Origin: Microbacterium murale
GTDB lineage: Bacteria; Actinomycetota; Actinomycetes; Actinomycetales; Microbacteriaceae
Reading direction: 5' to 3'
NCBI RefSeq assembly: GCF_030815955.1
Contig: NZ_JAUSXK010000001.1
Location: 3,658,001 to 3,722,000 of the forward strand
Length of the DNA stretch: 64,000 bases
This document shows positions 23,413 to 32,691 of the stretch, in pieces. The notes beneath the pieces were generated by a model that saw nothing but the letters and a program-made list of their open reading frames with translations, searched no databases and was not told the origin of the DNA. The position numbers and the translations under genes are program-made. Numbering within the stretch: the first letter of the stretch is position 1; every line of letters starts with the position of its first letter.

Positions 23413-25131
23413 TCAACGACCCGCAGGGGTTACGGCAGCCGCGAGGTCGACGCCGTGCGCCTCGCGCAGCTGCGTCGATGTGTCCTCGATCTCGGACTCG
23501 ATCCGCGCGTCATCCCAACCCATCTGCGGAGCGAGAGCCTCGGCGATCGCTCGGATGGCGTCCGCATCGGCATCTCCGGTGAAGGCGAGGCTCGTGCGAC
23601 GGAAGACCACATCGGCGAGGTGGCGGACCTGCTCGTGCTCGACCATCCAGGCGAGCTCGCGGGTCGACAGTGAATCACCGACGACCTGCTCGTCATCCCC
23701 TTCGGCGATGAAGCCCGCGACATCTGCGGCCCGCGTGCCGTAGCGGACGAAGAGCGTGCGGCCGCGATCGGTGTCGCCGACGTTCTGGCGAAGCCACTCG
23801 ATCCGGCGCCGCGGCGTGCGCGGGTAACCGTTCCCGCCGCCGATCCGGACACCGACCGTGCTGGCCACGCGCTGTCGCCCCAGCTCGTCGAGCACGTGAT
23901 CGGCGAGGTTCGCGCCGAGAGCCCGGAACGTCGTCCATTTGCCGCCGACGAGGCTGTACACGGGTGGGCGCTCCGCCTCCTTGCGGCGCTCGATCCGGTA
24001 GTCGCGCGACACGAAACCGGGGGCGGTGTCGTCGTGGTGCGGCAACGGGCGGATGCCGGAGTATCGGTAGACGATCTGAGTCCGGTCGACCGGGATCGTC
24101 GGGAACACATGACCGATCAGGTCGAAGAAGTAGTCGACCTCTTCCTCGGTGCAACGAGCCGGCTCTCGCGGGTCGGCATCGAGGTCGGTCGTGCCGACGA
24201 GTACGCGGTCCTTGAGCGGGTAGATGAGCACGATCCGTCCATCGGAGTGCTCGAAGAAGATCTCTCGTCCAGCCGTGGCGTCGAGAAGCTCCTGGTTGTC
24301 GAGCACGATGTGCGAACCCTTGGTGCCTCCCATGAATGCTGTCTGCGTGCCGAGGGCATCATTCGTGAGGTCGGTCCACGGCCCGGAGGCGTTCACGATG
24401 ACATCGGCGGTGATATGGAACTCGGAACCGGTCTCGCGGTCGCGGAGCTGAACGCCTTCGTCGTCGAGCCCTACGGCCTCGACATAGTTGATCGCCTGCG
24501 CACCTGGGTGGCTGGCTTCGCCGTCGCGAAGCACGTCGAGCGCGAGGCGCTCGGGATCGTGGACCGAGGCGTCGTAGTAGGTCGCGGTGTACTTGATCTT
24601 CTGGTCGAGCTTCGGAAGCTGTGCAAGAGACTTCTTCCGGCCGAGGAATCGGTGACGGGGAACGCTTCCGCCGTCGCGGGAGAACGTGTCGTAGAGCGTC
24701 AGTCCGATCTTGATGAGAAACGCCCCGCGTTCCTGGGGTTTGCCCTGCTTGTGCGTGAGGAAGCGCAGCGGAGCGGCTAAGACGCCGGAGAACGTCGAGT
24801 AGATCGGGATGGTGGTCTCGAGCGGCTTGACGTAGTGCGGTGCGATCTTGAGGAGACTGTTGCGCTCCTGCACCGATTCCTTCACGAGGCGGAACTCGCC
24901 GTTCTCGAGGTAACGGATACCGCCATGGATCATGTGACTGGACGCGGCGGTCGCGCCGGAGGCGAAGTCCCCTCGTTCGACGAGGAGCACATCGACGCCC
25001 TGCATGGCGAGGTCGCGGAATGTCGAGATGCCGTTGATCCCCGCACCGATGATCACGACGCTGGTGCGGCCGCGTTCGCGTGCGGCGCGCACACTCGGTC
25101 GTTCGGTCGGTGCAGTGCTGGCAGTGCTCAT
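23413..25131 (-). CDS. glpD: glycerol-3-phosphate dehydrogenase (FAD-dependent)
   Basis: 572 residues. The N-terminal FAD-binding motif is VVIIGAGINGISTFRDLA (about 25-42), followed by the ERGDFASGATAASSHMIHGGIRY stretch typical of GlpD, where the conserved active-site region lies. A C-terminal DAO_C domain starts near residue 415. It oxidises glycerol 3-phosphate to dihydroxyacetone phosphate and passes electrons to the quinone pool at the membrane. The ATG has AAGGAGAGACG before it. It is divergent from a SorC-type regulator, and a TGCACG-N2-CGTGCA site lies 65 bp upstream of the start. It pairs functionally with glpK at 26292. Confidence 0.96.
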   Translation of the reverse strand: MSTASTAPTERPSVRAARERGRTSVVIIGAGINGISTFRDLAMQGVDVLLVERGDFASGATAASSHMIHGGIRYLENGEFRLVKESVQERNSLLKIAPHYVKPLETTIPIYSTFSGVLAAPLRFLTHKQGKPQERGAFLIKIGLTLYDTFSRDGGSVPRHRFLGRKKSLAQLPKLDQKIKYTATYYDASVHDPERLALDVLRDGEASHPGAQAINYVEAVGLDDEGVQLRDRETGSEFHITADVIVNASGPWTDLTNDALGTQTAFMGGTKGSHIVLDNQELLDATAGREIFFEHSDGRIVLIYPLKDRVLVGTTDLDADPREPARCTEEEVDYFFDLIGHVFPTIPVDRTQIVYRYSGIRPLPHHDDTAPGFVSRDYRIERRKEAERPPVYSLVGGKWTTFRALGANLADHVLDELGRQRVASTVGVRIGGGNGYPRTPRRRIEWLRQNVGDTDRGRTLFVRYGTRAADVAGFIAEGDDEQVVGDSLSTRELAWMVEHEQVRHLADVVFRRTSLAFTGDADADAIRAIAEALAPQMGWDDARIESEIEDTSTQLREAHGVDLAAAVTPAGR

Positions 25132-25195
25132 CGTCTCTCCTTGCTGGGGCTACACGGTATATCCTGATTCGCGCAGCACAACCGCGCAAGCGAGA

Positions 25196-25209
25196 TGCAC
25201 GAACGTGCA
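25196..25209. promoter_or_regulatory. operator of the glycerol regulator, glpD/regulator intergenic site
   Basis: TGCACGAACGTGCA, perfect 6-bp arms around AA. It lies between glpD (start 25131) and the regulator gene (start 25220), next to the regulator's Shine-Dalgarno. The exact reverse complement occurs upstream of glpK at 26197-26210. Confidence 0.75.
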
Positions 25210-25219
25210 AGGAGTGTCG

Positions 25220-26185
25220 ATGAGCAACCAATCCCTCAGTGATCCCCGGGCGGGGACCGCCTTGCGCGCGGCGCAGATGTACTACTTGCAGGACATGACG
25301 ATGGATGCGATCGCCCGGGAGCTCGCGACCTCACGTTCGTCCGTCTCCCGTCTGCTCAGCCATGCCCGAGCCACCGGGCTGGTGGAGATTCAGATCCACC
25401 AGCCCCAAGGGCAGGAGCTGCGCCTGGAGGAGGCCATCCGCGCGCGATACGGCATCGCCGCGCACGTCGTCCCGACGCCGAAGAACCTCTCGGACGTCGA
25501 GCGGTTCGAGCGGGTGGCGATGAGCGCCGCGCGTCTCCTGCCGCTCTACTTCGACTCGAACATGACGCTCGGCATCGCGTGGGGTTCCACCCTTGACGCC
25601 ATCAGCAGACATCTGCCGAAGAAGGAGACGCACAACTCCGCTGTGGTGCAGCTCAATGGCGCGGGCAACACCTTCACGAGCGGCGTCGACTACGCCAGCG
25701 AGATCCTGCACCGTTTCGGACAGGCGTTCGGCGCCGGCATCCAGCAATTCCCCGTCCCTGCATTCTTCGATGACCCGCGCACGAAGGAGGCGATGTGGCG
25801 CGAGCGCAGCACGCGGCGGGTGCTCGATCTGCAGGCTCGCGCTGATGTCATCCTGTTCGGACTCGGGTCACCATTCGCGGAGGTGCCGAGCCGCGTCTAC
25901 ATCGGCGGCTATCTCGACCGGGATGACTTCCGGAGTCTGAGGGAGGAGAAGGTCGTCGGCGACATCGCCACGGTGTTCTACCGGTCGGACGGCAGCTGGA
26001 AGGACATCGAATTGAACAACAGGGCGACCGGGCCCGCATTCTCAGTTCTGTCCAGGGCATCCAGGCGCATCTGCGTCGTCGCCGGCGTTCAGAAGCTGCC
26101 GAGCCTACGAGGTGCGATCGCCACGCGTCTGATCACCGACCTCGTTCTGGACGAGCACCTCGCCGAGCAGCTCGTCGACTTGTGA
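25220..26185 (+). CDS. SorC/DeoR-type sugar-binding transcriptional regulator of glycerol genes
   Basis: 321 residues from the ATG at 25220 (AAGGAG 5 nt upstream). The N-terminal HTH is LQDMTMDAIARELATSRSSVSRLLSHARATGLVEIQI (about 24-60). The rest is the SorC sugar-phosphate-binding domain, with GIAWGSTLDAI near residue 120 and VFYRSDGSWKDIELNNRATG near the C-terminal third. It is flanked by glpD and glpK, and copies of one palindrome sit in front of each. It most likely binds a glycerol-derived phosphate such as glycerol 3-phosphate or DHAP, although the ligand is inferred. No glpF gene lies in the window. Confidence 0.9.
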   Translation: MSNQSLSDPRAGTALRAAQMYYLQDMTMDAIARELATSRSSVSRLLSHARATGLVEIQIHQPQGQELRLEEAIRARYGIAAHVVPTPKNLSDVERFERVAMSAARLLPLYFDSNMTLGIAWGSTLDAISRHLPKKETHNSAVVQLNGAGNTFTSGVDYASEILHRFGQAFGAGIQQFPVPAFFDDPRTKEAMWRERSTRRVLDLQARADVILFGLGSPFAEVPSRVYIGGYLDRDDFRSLREEKVVGDIATVFYRSDGSWKDIELNNRATGPAFSVLSRASRRICVVAGVQKLPSLRGAIATRLITDLVLDEHLAEQLVDL

Positions 26186-26196
26186 CACCAGTCTGG

Positions 26197-26210
26197 TGCA
26201 CGTTCGTGCA
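26197..26210. promoter_or_regulatory. operator of the glycerol regulator upstream of glpK
   Basis: TGCACGTTCGTGCA, the exact reverse complement of the site at 25196-25209. It is 81 bp from the glpK start and 11 bp after the regulator stop codon. Confidence 0.75.
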
Positions 26211-26291
26211 GGTCGCGTGAGCCACCCATCCAACCTCTTCTAGGGTGGATCCCAGAGCAGACAACGCCGTCATCGGCTGGAGAGAACACCT

Positions 26292-27791
26292 ATGCACATC
26301 GTCGCCATAGACCAGGGCACCACGAGCACACGAGCGATCGTGTTCGACGACGACGGGGCGATTGTCGCCACCGGCCAGCGTGAGCATGAGCAGATCTTCC
26401 CGCAGGCGGGTTGGGTCGAGCACGACGCGACGGAGATCTGGACGAACACGCAGGCGGTGATCGATTCCGCGGTGCACAATGCCGGCATCGCAGCATCCGA
26501 TGTCGCGGCGATCGGCATCACCAACCAGCGTGAGACGGTCGTGGTGTGGGATCGTGCGACCGGAGAGCCGGTCTACAACGCGATCGTCTGGCAGGACACG
26601 CGAACGCAGTCGCTCATCGACGCGCTGGCAGCGGACGGCGGCATCCGCCGATTCGCCGAGATCACCGGGTTGCCGCTCGCCACATACTTCTCGGCATCCA
26701 AGATCGCGTGGATCCTCGACAACGTCGACGGCGCCCGTGAACGCGCGGAGAACGGTGAGCTGCTGTTCGGCACACCAGACACGTGGGTGCTCTGGAACCT
26801 CACGGGAGGACCCGACGGCGGCGTGCACGCCACGGACGTCACCAACGCCAGCCGCACGCTGCTGATGGACCTGCGCACGCTCGACTGGGACGAAGACCTG
26901 CTGAAGGCATTCAGCGTCCCGCGTGCGATGCTGCCTGCGATCCTCTCCTCGTCGGAGGTGTACGGCCACGCGGTCGGCACTTCGCTTGACGGCGTTCCGA
27001 TCGCGGGAATCCTCGGCGATCAGCAGGCTGCCACATTCGGCCAGGTCGCGTTCGAGCGTGGCGAGTCCAAGAACACCTATGGCACGGGCAACTTCCTGAT
27101 CGTGAACACCGGCGACGAGATCGTGAACAGCGACAACGGTCTGATCACCACCGTCGCATATCGTCTGGGCGAGGACGCACCGAAATACGCTCTGGAGGGA
27201 TCGATCGCGGTCACCGGATCGCTTGTGCAGTGGCTGCGCGACAACCTCGGCATCATCAAGGACGCGCCGGAGGTGGAAGAACTCGCGCTCACTGTGGAGG
27301 ACAACGGCGGCGTGTACATCGTCCCGGCATTCTCCGGGCTGTTCGCCCCATACTGGCGACCCGACGCACGTGGCGCGATCCTCGGCCTGACCCGATTCGC
27401 GAACAAGGGACACATCGCCCGTGCGGCTCTTGAAGCTGTCGCGTTCCAGACGCGTGAGGTGCTGGATGCCGTTGCTGCCGACACGAACGTGCCACTGGAG
27501 GAACTCCGGGTCGACGGCGGAATGGTCGGCAATTCGGCATTGATGCAGTTCCAGGCAGATGTGCTGGGCGTCCCGGTCATCCGTCCGGCCATCATCGAGA
27601 CGACCGCTCTCGGTGCGGCATATGCGGCGGGGCTCGCGGTCGGCGTCTGGGCCGACCTCGACGAGCTTCGCGGGATGTGGCACGAGGACGAGCGCTGGAA
27701 GCCGCAGATCGACGAGACCGAGCGCGAGCGGCGGCTCGCCCGTTGGCGCAAGGCCGTCACGCGCACGTTCGACTGGGTCGACGAGGACTGA
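26292..27791 (+). CDS. glpK: glycerol kinase
   Basis: 499 residues, full length. FGGY kinase hallmarks: [13 protein letters not shown] (ATP/phosphate loop) at about 5-17, [10 protein letters not shown] near 75, and the C-terminal [22 protein letters not shown] (about 400-421). It phosphorylates glycerol to glycerol 3-phosphate, which GlpD then oxidises. The ATG has a GGAGAG Shine-Dalgarno. It is transcribed after the regulator and may be both cotranscribed with it and driven from its own promoter near the operator at 26197. It converges with the ligase gene, with only 2 nt between the two stops and no obvious terminator. Confidence 0.97.
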   Translation: MHIVAIDQGTTSTRAIVFDDDGAIVATGQREHEQIFPQAGWVEHDATEIWTNTQAVIDSAVHNAGIAASDVAAIGITNQRETVVVWDRATGEPVYNAIVWQDTRTQSLIDALAADGGIRRFAEITGLPLATYFSASKIAWILDNVDGARERAENGELLFGTPDTWVLWNLTGGPDGGVHATDVTNASRTLLMDLRTLDWDEDLLKAFSVPRAMLPAILSSSEVYGHAVGTSLDGVPIAGILGDQQAATFGQVAFERGESKNTYGTGNFLIVNTGDEIVNSDNGLITTVAYRLGEDAPKYALEGSIAVTGSLVQWLRDNLGIIKDAPEVEELALTVEDNGGVYIVPAFSGLFAPYWRPDARGAILGLTRFANKGHIARAALEAVAFQTREVLDAVAADTNVPLEELRVDGGMVGNSALMQFQADVLGVPVIRPAIIETTALGAAYAAGLAVGVWADLDELRGMWHEDERWKPQIDETERERRLARWRKAVTRTFDWVDED

Positions 27792-27793
27792 CC

Positions 27794-28939
27794 TCAGATC
27801 ACGGGTGCTCCAGGGCCGGAGCGGAACTCGCGGATCAGGTGCTGCACGACCGCGCCGAGGTCCGCGTCGGTCGAATCCGCGACTGAGAGCTGGCGTTCGT
27901 AACTCGCGCCGCCTTCGAGGATCGCGCTGACTCCGGCGAACTCGGCTGCGCAGCCCAGGTCCACCGCGATCGGTGCGAGCTCGGACACCGTCTCAGCGAG
28001 GTGCTCGCGAACCTGCCGCTGCGTCCCGGCGGCGTCCACGATCACACGGGCATCCAGCCCGTAGCGCGCCGCCCTCCATTTGTTCTCGCGGTGGAACCAG
28101 GAGGGCATCGTCGGCAGTGTCTCGCCGGCATCCAGCATGCGTGAAAGATGCTCGACGAGCACTTGGACGAGGGCGGCGACGGATGCGAGCTCTGCGAGTG
28201 TTGACAGCCCATCGCATGCCCGCACCTCGATCGTTCCCCACCGCGGGGCCGGGCGGATGTCCCAGCGCACTTCGGTGGCGTCGGCCATCACGCCAGTGCG
28301 GCCCATGTCGTCGAGGTAGCCTTCGAACTCGGCCCATGAGTGCAGTGCCCAGGGGAGTCCGGCGGTCGGGAGCTGCTGGAACACCAGGGCCCGGTTCGAG
28401 GCGTATCCGGTTCGCTCGCCCGCCCAGAACGGGCTCGAGGCCGCGAGCGATTGCAGGTGCGGCAGGTAAGCGGTCAGCGTGTTGATGATGGGGAAGACCT
28501 TGTCGCGATCCTCGACGCCGACGTGCACGTGGATGCCCCAGATCATCATGTTTCGGCCCCACCACTGTGTGCGCTCGATGAGGTGGTGGTAGCGGGTCTT
28601 GTCAGTGACCTGCTGGTCGAACCACTGCGCGAACGGATGACTGCCCGCGGAGAGCAGCTCGATGCCGGCGGGATCAGTCGCCGCGCGCACCGCTGTGATC
28701 GCGTTGCCGATGTCGCCGATGGCATGAGCCACCGATTCGCCGATCCCGCTGGTGACCTCGATCGTGTTGGTGAGGAGTTCGCCTGTCACGGTGTGACGCT
28801 CAGCGGCGCTCTCGTCCTCCAGTGCGGCCAGCAGTTCCGGCGCGCGTCCGACGAGGTCTCCGGTCTCCGGATCGGCGAGCATGATCTCCCATTCGAGTCC
28901 GACCGTGGATCGCGAGGAATCAGTGAATTCTTGCGTCAC
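27794..28939 (-). CDS. carboxylate-amine ligase, YbdK / glutamate-cysteine ligase family 2
   Basis: About 381 residues. The family motif STVGLEWEIMLADPETGDLV is at the N-terminus, with the ATP- and metal-binding acidic residues in GLEWE. WGIHVHVGVED, WAEFEGYLDDM and the ENKWRAARYG segment follow. It should form a gamma-glutamyl-type or other amide bond with ATP; the true substrate of YbdK-like enzymes in actinobacteria is uncertain, and mycothiol rather than glutathione is the thiol of this group. I chose the GTG at 28937-28939 because CAGACT ends 6 nt upstream, close to the leaderless -10 pattern; the GTG two codons earlier is the alternative. Confidence 0.85.
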   Translation of the reverse strand: MTQEFTDSSRSTVGLEWEIMLADPETGDLVGRAPELLAALEDESAAERHTVTGELLTNTIEVTSGIGESVAHAIGDIGNAITAVRAATDPAGIELLSAGSHPFAQWFDQQVTDKTRYHHLIERTQWWGRNMMIWGIHVHVGVEDRDKVFPIINTLTAYLPHLQSLAASSPFWAGERTGYASNRALVFQQLPTAGLPWALHSWAEFEGYLDDMGRTGVMADATEVRWDIRPAPRWGTIEVRACDGLSTLAELASVAALVQVLVEHLSRMLDAGETLPTMPSWFHRENKWRAARYGLDARVIVDAAGTQRQVREHLAETVSELAPIAVDLGCAAEFAGVSAILEGGASYERQLSVADSTDADLGAVVQHLIREFRSGPGAPVI

Positions 28940-29017
28940 GTGCACAGTCTGACACGCACCGCCCGCGGCACGGATGACCGCGTGTCGCCTCGTTTCGCTA
29001 CTCGTCGCCGAATCTGG

Positions 29018-29147
29018 CAGAATAGAAGGTCGGACGACGTTCTCGACCCTCTATCCAGAACGAGTCCACTCATTTGAGCTTCCGCCGGGTGTGCACCCCA
29101 CTCTCCAGGCGACCGGTTCGTTTCCTTCCACACAATTCAGGAGAATC
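29018..29147 (+). promoter_or_regulatory. candidate promoter and leader of the rpsP operon
   Basis: TGGCAGAAT (extended -10 form, CAGAAT at 29018-29023) would place the RNA start near 29030, giving a 118-nt leader before the rpsP GTG. GGTCG/CGACC and GGGTG/CACCC pairs in the leader could form small hairpins. This may be a ribosomal-protein leader, but I recognise no known motif. Confidence 0.35.
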
Positions 29148-29579
29148 GTGGCTGTCAAGATTCGTCTCAAGCGCATGGGCAAGATCCGCGCGCCTTACTA
29201 CCGCATCGTCGTCGCCGACTCGCGCACCAAGCGCGATGGTCGAGTGATCGAGGAGATCGGCAAGTACCACCCCACCGAGCAGCCCTCGTTCATCGAGGTC
29301 GACTCGGACCGTGCACAGTACTGGCTCTCCGTCGGCGCACAGCCGTCAGAGCAGGTCGCTGCCATCCTCAAGCTCACGGGCGACTGGGGCAAGTTCAAGG
29401 GCGACAAGGACGCAGTCTCGACCGTTCAGGTCAAGGCTCCCAAGGTGCCTTTCGAGATCGACGCTTCCAAGAAGTCTGTCGTGAAGCCGAAGGCGGAGAA
29501 GAAGGAGGCTCCCGCTGAGGAGGCTCCCGCCGCTGCCGACGCGGAGGCCGCTGAGGCTCCCGCCGCCGACGCCGAATAA
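29148..29579 (+). CDS. rpsP: 30S ribosomal protein S16
   Basis: 143 residues from the GTG at 29148 (CAGGAGAATC before it). The N-terminal 80 residues are canonical S16 ([20 protein letters not shown], then [13 protein letters not shown]). The C-terminal 60 residues form an extension with [13 protein letters not shown] and then an Ala/Glu-rich acidic tail with repeated APAEE and AAEAPA units, longer than the E. coli protein (82 residues). Such tails are seen in actinobacterial S16 proteins. First gene of the conserved rpsP-khpA-rimM-trmD operon linking ribosome assembly and tRNA modification. Confidence 0.97.
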   Translation: MAVKIRLKRMGKIRAPYYRIVVADSRTKRDGRVIEEIGKYHPTEQPSFIEVDSDRAQYWLSVGAQPSEQVAAILKLTGDWGKFKGDKDAVSTVQVKAPKVPFEIDASKKSVVKPKAEKKEAPAEEAPAAADAEAAEAPAADAE

Positions 29580-29584
29580 TCGCC

Positions 29585-29815
29585 GTGCTCGCCGCCGCGC
29601 TCGAACACATCGTCAAGGGGATCGTCGATCACCCCGAGGATGTTCAGATCAACGCCTCCACGTCGCCGCGAGGCGACCTGCTCGAGGTGCGTGTGCACCC
29701 CGACGACCGGGGGCGCGTGATCGGGCGCGGCGGCCGCACCGCAAAGGCACTGCGCACGCTCATCACCGCTCTGGCGGACGGGCGTCGCGTTCGCGTCGAT
29801 GTCGCGGACGACTGA
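29585..29815 (+). CDS. khpA: KH-domain RNA-binding protein KhpA
   Basis: 76 residues starting at the GTG at 29585, 5 nt after the rpsP stop. A single KH domain with the GxxG loop in RGRVIGRGGRTAKALRTLITAL. Partner of KhpB in many Gram-positive bacteria, where the pair binds many RNAs and affects cell elongation and division. Its place between rpsP and rimM is conserved across actinobacteria and Firmicutes. It has no visible Shine-Dalgarno, so coupling to rpsP translation is likely. The rimM frame may overlap its 3' end, depending on the rimM start. Confidence 0.92.
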   Translation: MLAAALEHIVKGIVDHPEDVQINASTSPRGDLLEVRVHPDDRGRVIGRGGRTAKALRTLITALADGRRVRVDVADD

Positions 29816-29819
29816 CGTG

Positions 29820-30449
29820 GTGCCAAAAGACCGGAACCAGGGCAAGAACCAGTTGCGCGTCGGACGCCTCGTCAAGGCCCACGGGCTCAAGGGCGCGCTC
29901 AAGCTGGAGCTTTACACCGATAACCCCGAGCGCCGTTTCGTCACGGGCGCGGAATTCACGTTGCAGGTGCCTGAGGCATCTCCGTGGCATGGCAAGAGCG
30001 TCAAAGTCCGCGAGTATCGGGTCATGAACGGCAACCCTGTCGTGTTCTTCGAGGACATCGAGGACCGAGAGGGCGCGGAAGGCCTCGTGCGGGCCATCCT
30101 GTGGATCGATCAGGATGCTGACGAGGCAGAGGACGACGCGTGGTACGACCACCAGCTCGTCGGACTCGATGTGGTTCGCGATGAGACTGTCATCGGCAAG
30201 GTGACTCGAGTCGAGCACATGCCTGCGCAAGATCTCCTGATCGTCCGTCCCACGGGTGCGGGCCAGGACGGCGACGTCATGGTCCCGTTCGTGAAGGCCA
30301 TCGTTCCCGCTGTCGACGTCGCCGCAGGACGCGTCATCATCACGCCGCCAGCCGGACTGTTCGAAGAGCTTTCGGATGCTGCGGCCGATGTTCGGGAAGC
30401 CGGGGAGCCGACACTGACCGACTCCGAGGGCGACGCTCCGGTCGATTGA
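29820..30449 (+). CDS. rimM: ribosome maturation factor RimM
   Basis: About 209 residues. The N-terminal RimM barrel contains [21 protein letters not shown], and the PRC-barrel half has [13 protein letters not shown], then [28 protein letters not shown]. It binds S19 and assists assembly of the 30S head, next to S16 in this operon. The start is uncertain: GTG at 29820 puts [14 protein letters not shown] at the front; ATG at 29799 would overlap khpA by 17 nt and adds seven residues. No clear Shine-Dalgarno supports either. The acidic tail with [17 protein letters not shown] is variable. Confidence 0.93.
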   Translation: MPKDRNQGKNQLRVGRLVKAHGLKGALKLELYTDNPERRFVTGAEFTLQVPEASPWHGKSVKVREYRVMNGNPVVFFEDIEDREGAEGLVRAILWIDQDADEAEDDAWYDHQLVGLDVVRDETVIGKVTRVEHMPAQDLLIVRPTGAGQDGDVMVPFVKAIVPAVDVAAGRVIITPPAGLFEELSDAAADVREAGEPTLTDSEGDAPVD

Positions 30450-30469
30450 TCGATCGTTACGATCAACGC

Positions 30470-31156
30470 ATGCGCATAGACGTCGTCTCCATCTTCCCGT
30501 CGTACTTCGACGGGCTGACGCTGTCGTTGCTCGGCAAGGCGCGCGAGAGCGGCATCCTCGACCTCCGCATCCACGATCTGCGCGATTGGACCAGCGATCG
30601 TCATCGTACGGTCGATGACACCCCGTACGGCGGGGGAGCAGGCATGGTCATGAAGCCTGAGCCGTGGGCGCTCGCTCTCGACGACCTCGCTGCCGCATCT
30701 GAGCGCCCGACCATCGTCTTCCCCTCGCCGGCGGGCGAGGTCTTCCACCAGACCACTGCGCGCGAATTCTCCGGACGCGAGCACCTGATCATCGGCTGCG
30801 GACGGTACGAGGGCATCGATGAGCGCGTCTTCGAGTACGCGGCGTCTCTGGGTGAGGTGCGCCTCGTCAGCCTCGGCGATTATGTGCTCAATGGTGGTGA
30901 GGTCGCCGCGATGGCGATGATCGAGGCGGTCGGACGTCTCATTCCCGGCGTCGTCGGCAATCCCGACAGCCTCGTCGAGGAGTCGCATGAGGACGGATTG
31001 CTGGAGTATCCGTCGTACACGAAGCCATCGACGTGGCGCGACCGCGTCGTGCCGGATGTCCTGCTCAGCGGAAACCACGGCGCGATCGCCGCGTGGCGTC
31101 GCGAGCAGCAGCTCGCTCGGACAGCGAGTCGTCGCCCTGACCTGTTGAACGACTGA
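30470..31156 (+). CDS. trmD: tRNA (guanine37-N1)-methyltransferase TrmD
   Basis: 228 residues, starting with the conserved [18 protein letters not shown]-fold knot motifs are present: [32 protein letters not shown] and [11 protein letters not shown], which bind S-adenosylmethionine and form the active site. It makes m1G37 next to the anticodon to prevent frameshifting. The ATG at 30470 is preceded by TACGAT ending 6 nt before it, so besides read-through from rpsP it may have an internal leaderless promoter within the end of rimM. An in-frame TTG at 30446 is the other possible start. Confidence 0.97.
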   Translation: MRIDVVSIFPSYFDGLTLSLLGKARESGILDLRIHDLRDWTSDRHRTVDDTPYGGGAGMVMKPEPWALALDDLAAASERPTIVFPSPAGEVFHQTTAREFSGREHLIIGCGRYEGIDERVFEYAASLGEVRLVSLGDYVLNGGEVAAMAMIEAVGRLIPGVVGNPDSLVEESHEDGLLEYPSYTKPSTWRDRVVPDVLLSGNHGAIAAWRREQQLARTASRRPDLLND

Positions 31157-31171
31157 CGCGCGCCGCCTGAG

Positions 31172-31996
31172 TCAGACGCGGGCGTCGATGTCGTCGAGCA
31201 GCTCGTCTTCGGCGTCGGCATCGTGATCGCGTCGACGTTGCTTCTTCATCGGTGCCGGTCGTCCTTCGACCTCTTCGCGATGCTTCTGGATCTCGGTGCG
31301 GATCATGTATCCGATGAAGATGAATCCCATCAGAGCGAACAGGATCCACTGGATCGCATAGGACAGGTGCGGACCAGGGTCCTCGGTGGGGGAGTCGAAG
31401 GTGCCGAGCGCCGTTTCGGGTGCGGGGTCCTCACTGACCAGCAGGCCGTACGCGCTCGTGATGACATCGCCACCGGTCGTCGCAGCGATGCTCGGCAGGT
31501 GGATGGTCGGCACCTGCCCTTCTGGCGCGCTGCGCCCGGACGTCGGCAATGGCTCGCCCGGTCGCAGCCGCACGATCACCTCGGCCGTGCCACCCGGCGC
31601 AGCCGGCACGACATCGGGATTCGCTTCCTCGCCGGGCGGCACCCACCCGCGGTCGACGATGAAGATCCGCCCATCCTCGTCTCGGAAGGGCACGAGCACT
31701 TCGAAGGCACTCGTCCCGCCGTGGGGGCGGTTGCGTACGAGGACCTGCTCGTCGACGAGGTACTCGCCCCGCAGCAGCACGGGATGCCACTCGTCTTCGG
31801 GGTCGAGAGAGCCATCGTCGGGGATCGCCTCGGCGAGGGAAATCGGCTTGGCGTCGTAGTTGCGCTCGACGAGTGCGAGTTGTTCAGCGCGGCTCTCGTT
31901 GCGGTCGAACTGCCAGTTCGAGAGGAACGCGCAGGCCACGGCGAATCCGATCGCGATGAGGACGTACACGCCCCAGCGCACGACACGATTGCTCAT
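31172..31996 (-). CDS. SURF1-family cytochrome oxidase assembly protein
   Basis: 274 residues. Two TM segments flank a periplasm-facing domain: VVRWGVYVLIAIGFAVACAF (about 5-24) and AIQWILFALMGFIFIGYMI (about 217-235). The SURF1-like motifs NWQFDRNESR near the first TM, WVPPGEEANP and the conserved RGEYLVDEQVLVRNRPHGG segment are visible. SURF1 (Shy1) proteins help insert heme a into cytochrome c oxidase. The C-terminal tail is long, charged and acidic. The start overlaps the small zinc-ribbon-like gene by ATGA. Actinobacterial members are commonly found with DUF3099 genes, as here. Confidence 0.93.
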   Translation of the reverse strand: MSNRVVRWGVYVLIAIGFAVACAFLSNWQFDRNESRAEQLALVERNYDAKPISLAEAIPDDGSLDPEDEWHPVLLRGEYLVDEQVLVRNRPHGGTSAFEVLVPFRDEDGRIFIVDRGWVPPGEEANPDVVPAAPGGTAEVIVRLRPGEPLPTSGRSAPEGQVPTIHLPSIAATTGGDVITSAYGLLVSEDPAPETALGTFDSPTEDPGPHLSYAIQWILFALMGFIFIGYMIRTEIQKHREEVEGRPAPMKKQRRRDHDADAEDELLDDIDARV

Positions 31997-32190
31997 GCGG
32001 GCAACCCTTCACGAATGGACACCGGGAAGTCGCGAGCGGCGAGATAGTCGTGCAGGAAATCGACATGCTCGTCACACGCCAACCAGATCTTCTCGCGATC
32101 GGCGGCATGGATACGAGGATTGCGCCACACGACCTGCTGAGTCGCCGCGTTGCGGCACCCGGCGCGCGCGCATTCGAAACCGTCGGTCAC
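31993..32190 (-). CDS. uncharacterised 65-aa protein with metal-ligand-like Cys/His residues
   Basis: Begins at the GTG at 32188-32190, overlapping the DUF3099 stop as GTGA, and ends overlapping the SURF1 start. It has FECARAGCRNAATQQVVWRNP, two cysteines four residues apart, and further on a Cys in IWLACDEHVDFLHDYL with His. A C-x4-C ... C-x2-H arrangement could bind zinc. I do not recognise a named family. Overlap on both ends puts it firmly in the DUF3099-SURF1 operon, so a role near cytochrome oxidase assembly is plausible but unproven. Confidence 0.75.
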   Translation of the reverse strand: MTDGFECARAGCRNAATQQVVWRNPRIHAADREKIWLACDEHVDFLHDYLAARDFPVSIREGLPA

Positions 32191-32615
32191 GCCGCGCCGT
32201 CCCCTTTGCCTTCACGTGCGTCGCCCTGACCATCGCCCGGGTGCTTCGCACGGTTCTGGAGGGCGTCGGCATCGCTGCGGGTCTCCTGGATCGTGATGGT
32301 GCTCGGAGTGGATGAGTCAGCAGCGGGGGCGACGGGCGAGACCGACGCCGGGAGCTGCTGGGTGGGCGACTCGGCGCCGGACGTCGTAGTCGGGTTTATC
32401 GCGTTGGCGAACACCACTGCGATGTAAGGCAGCACGGCTGTCGCGATCGCGAACACCCAGGTGTACCAGCCGTACGGGGTCACGAAGAGCGTGAGCCCGA
32501 AACAGACCATGCGGATAACCATCGTGAGCACATAACGGCGCACACGACCCGTCGCCTCATCCTGCGGGGCCTGCGGCAGGGAGGTCACGGCGGGGGCATG
32601 ACGGGAGCGGTTCAC
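32187..32615 (-). CDS. DUF3099-domain membrane protein
   Basis: 142 residues with two membrane segments: MVIRMVCFGLTLFVTPYGWY (about 32-51) and TWVFAIATAVLPYIAVVFAN (about 52-71). The N-terminus is polar with RYVLTMVIRM at the membrane edge. The C-terminal half is Ser/Thr/Pro-rich, then Lys/Asp-rich and disordered. This is the DUF3099 pattern in actinobacteria. Start is a GTG at 32613-32615; TAGGCT lies 9 nt upstream, giving a leader of 2-3 nt. It heads the operon with the 65-aa and SURF1 genes. Molecular function unknown. Confidence 0.82.
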   Translation of the reverse strand: MNRSRHAPAVTSLPQAPQDEATGRVRRYVLTMVIRMVCFGLTLFVTPYGWYTWVFAIATAVLPYIAVVFANAINPTTTSGAESPTQQLPASVSPVAPAADSSTPSTITIQETRSDADALQNRAKHPGDGQGDAREGKGDGAA

Positions 32616-32691
32616 GGTGATTCAAGCCTACGCCGCGTGGGGCGTCTCGGAGTGCCGCGCCGCGTCGGCCGTCCGCTGGTCCGTCCGTGCG

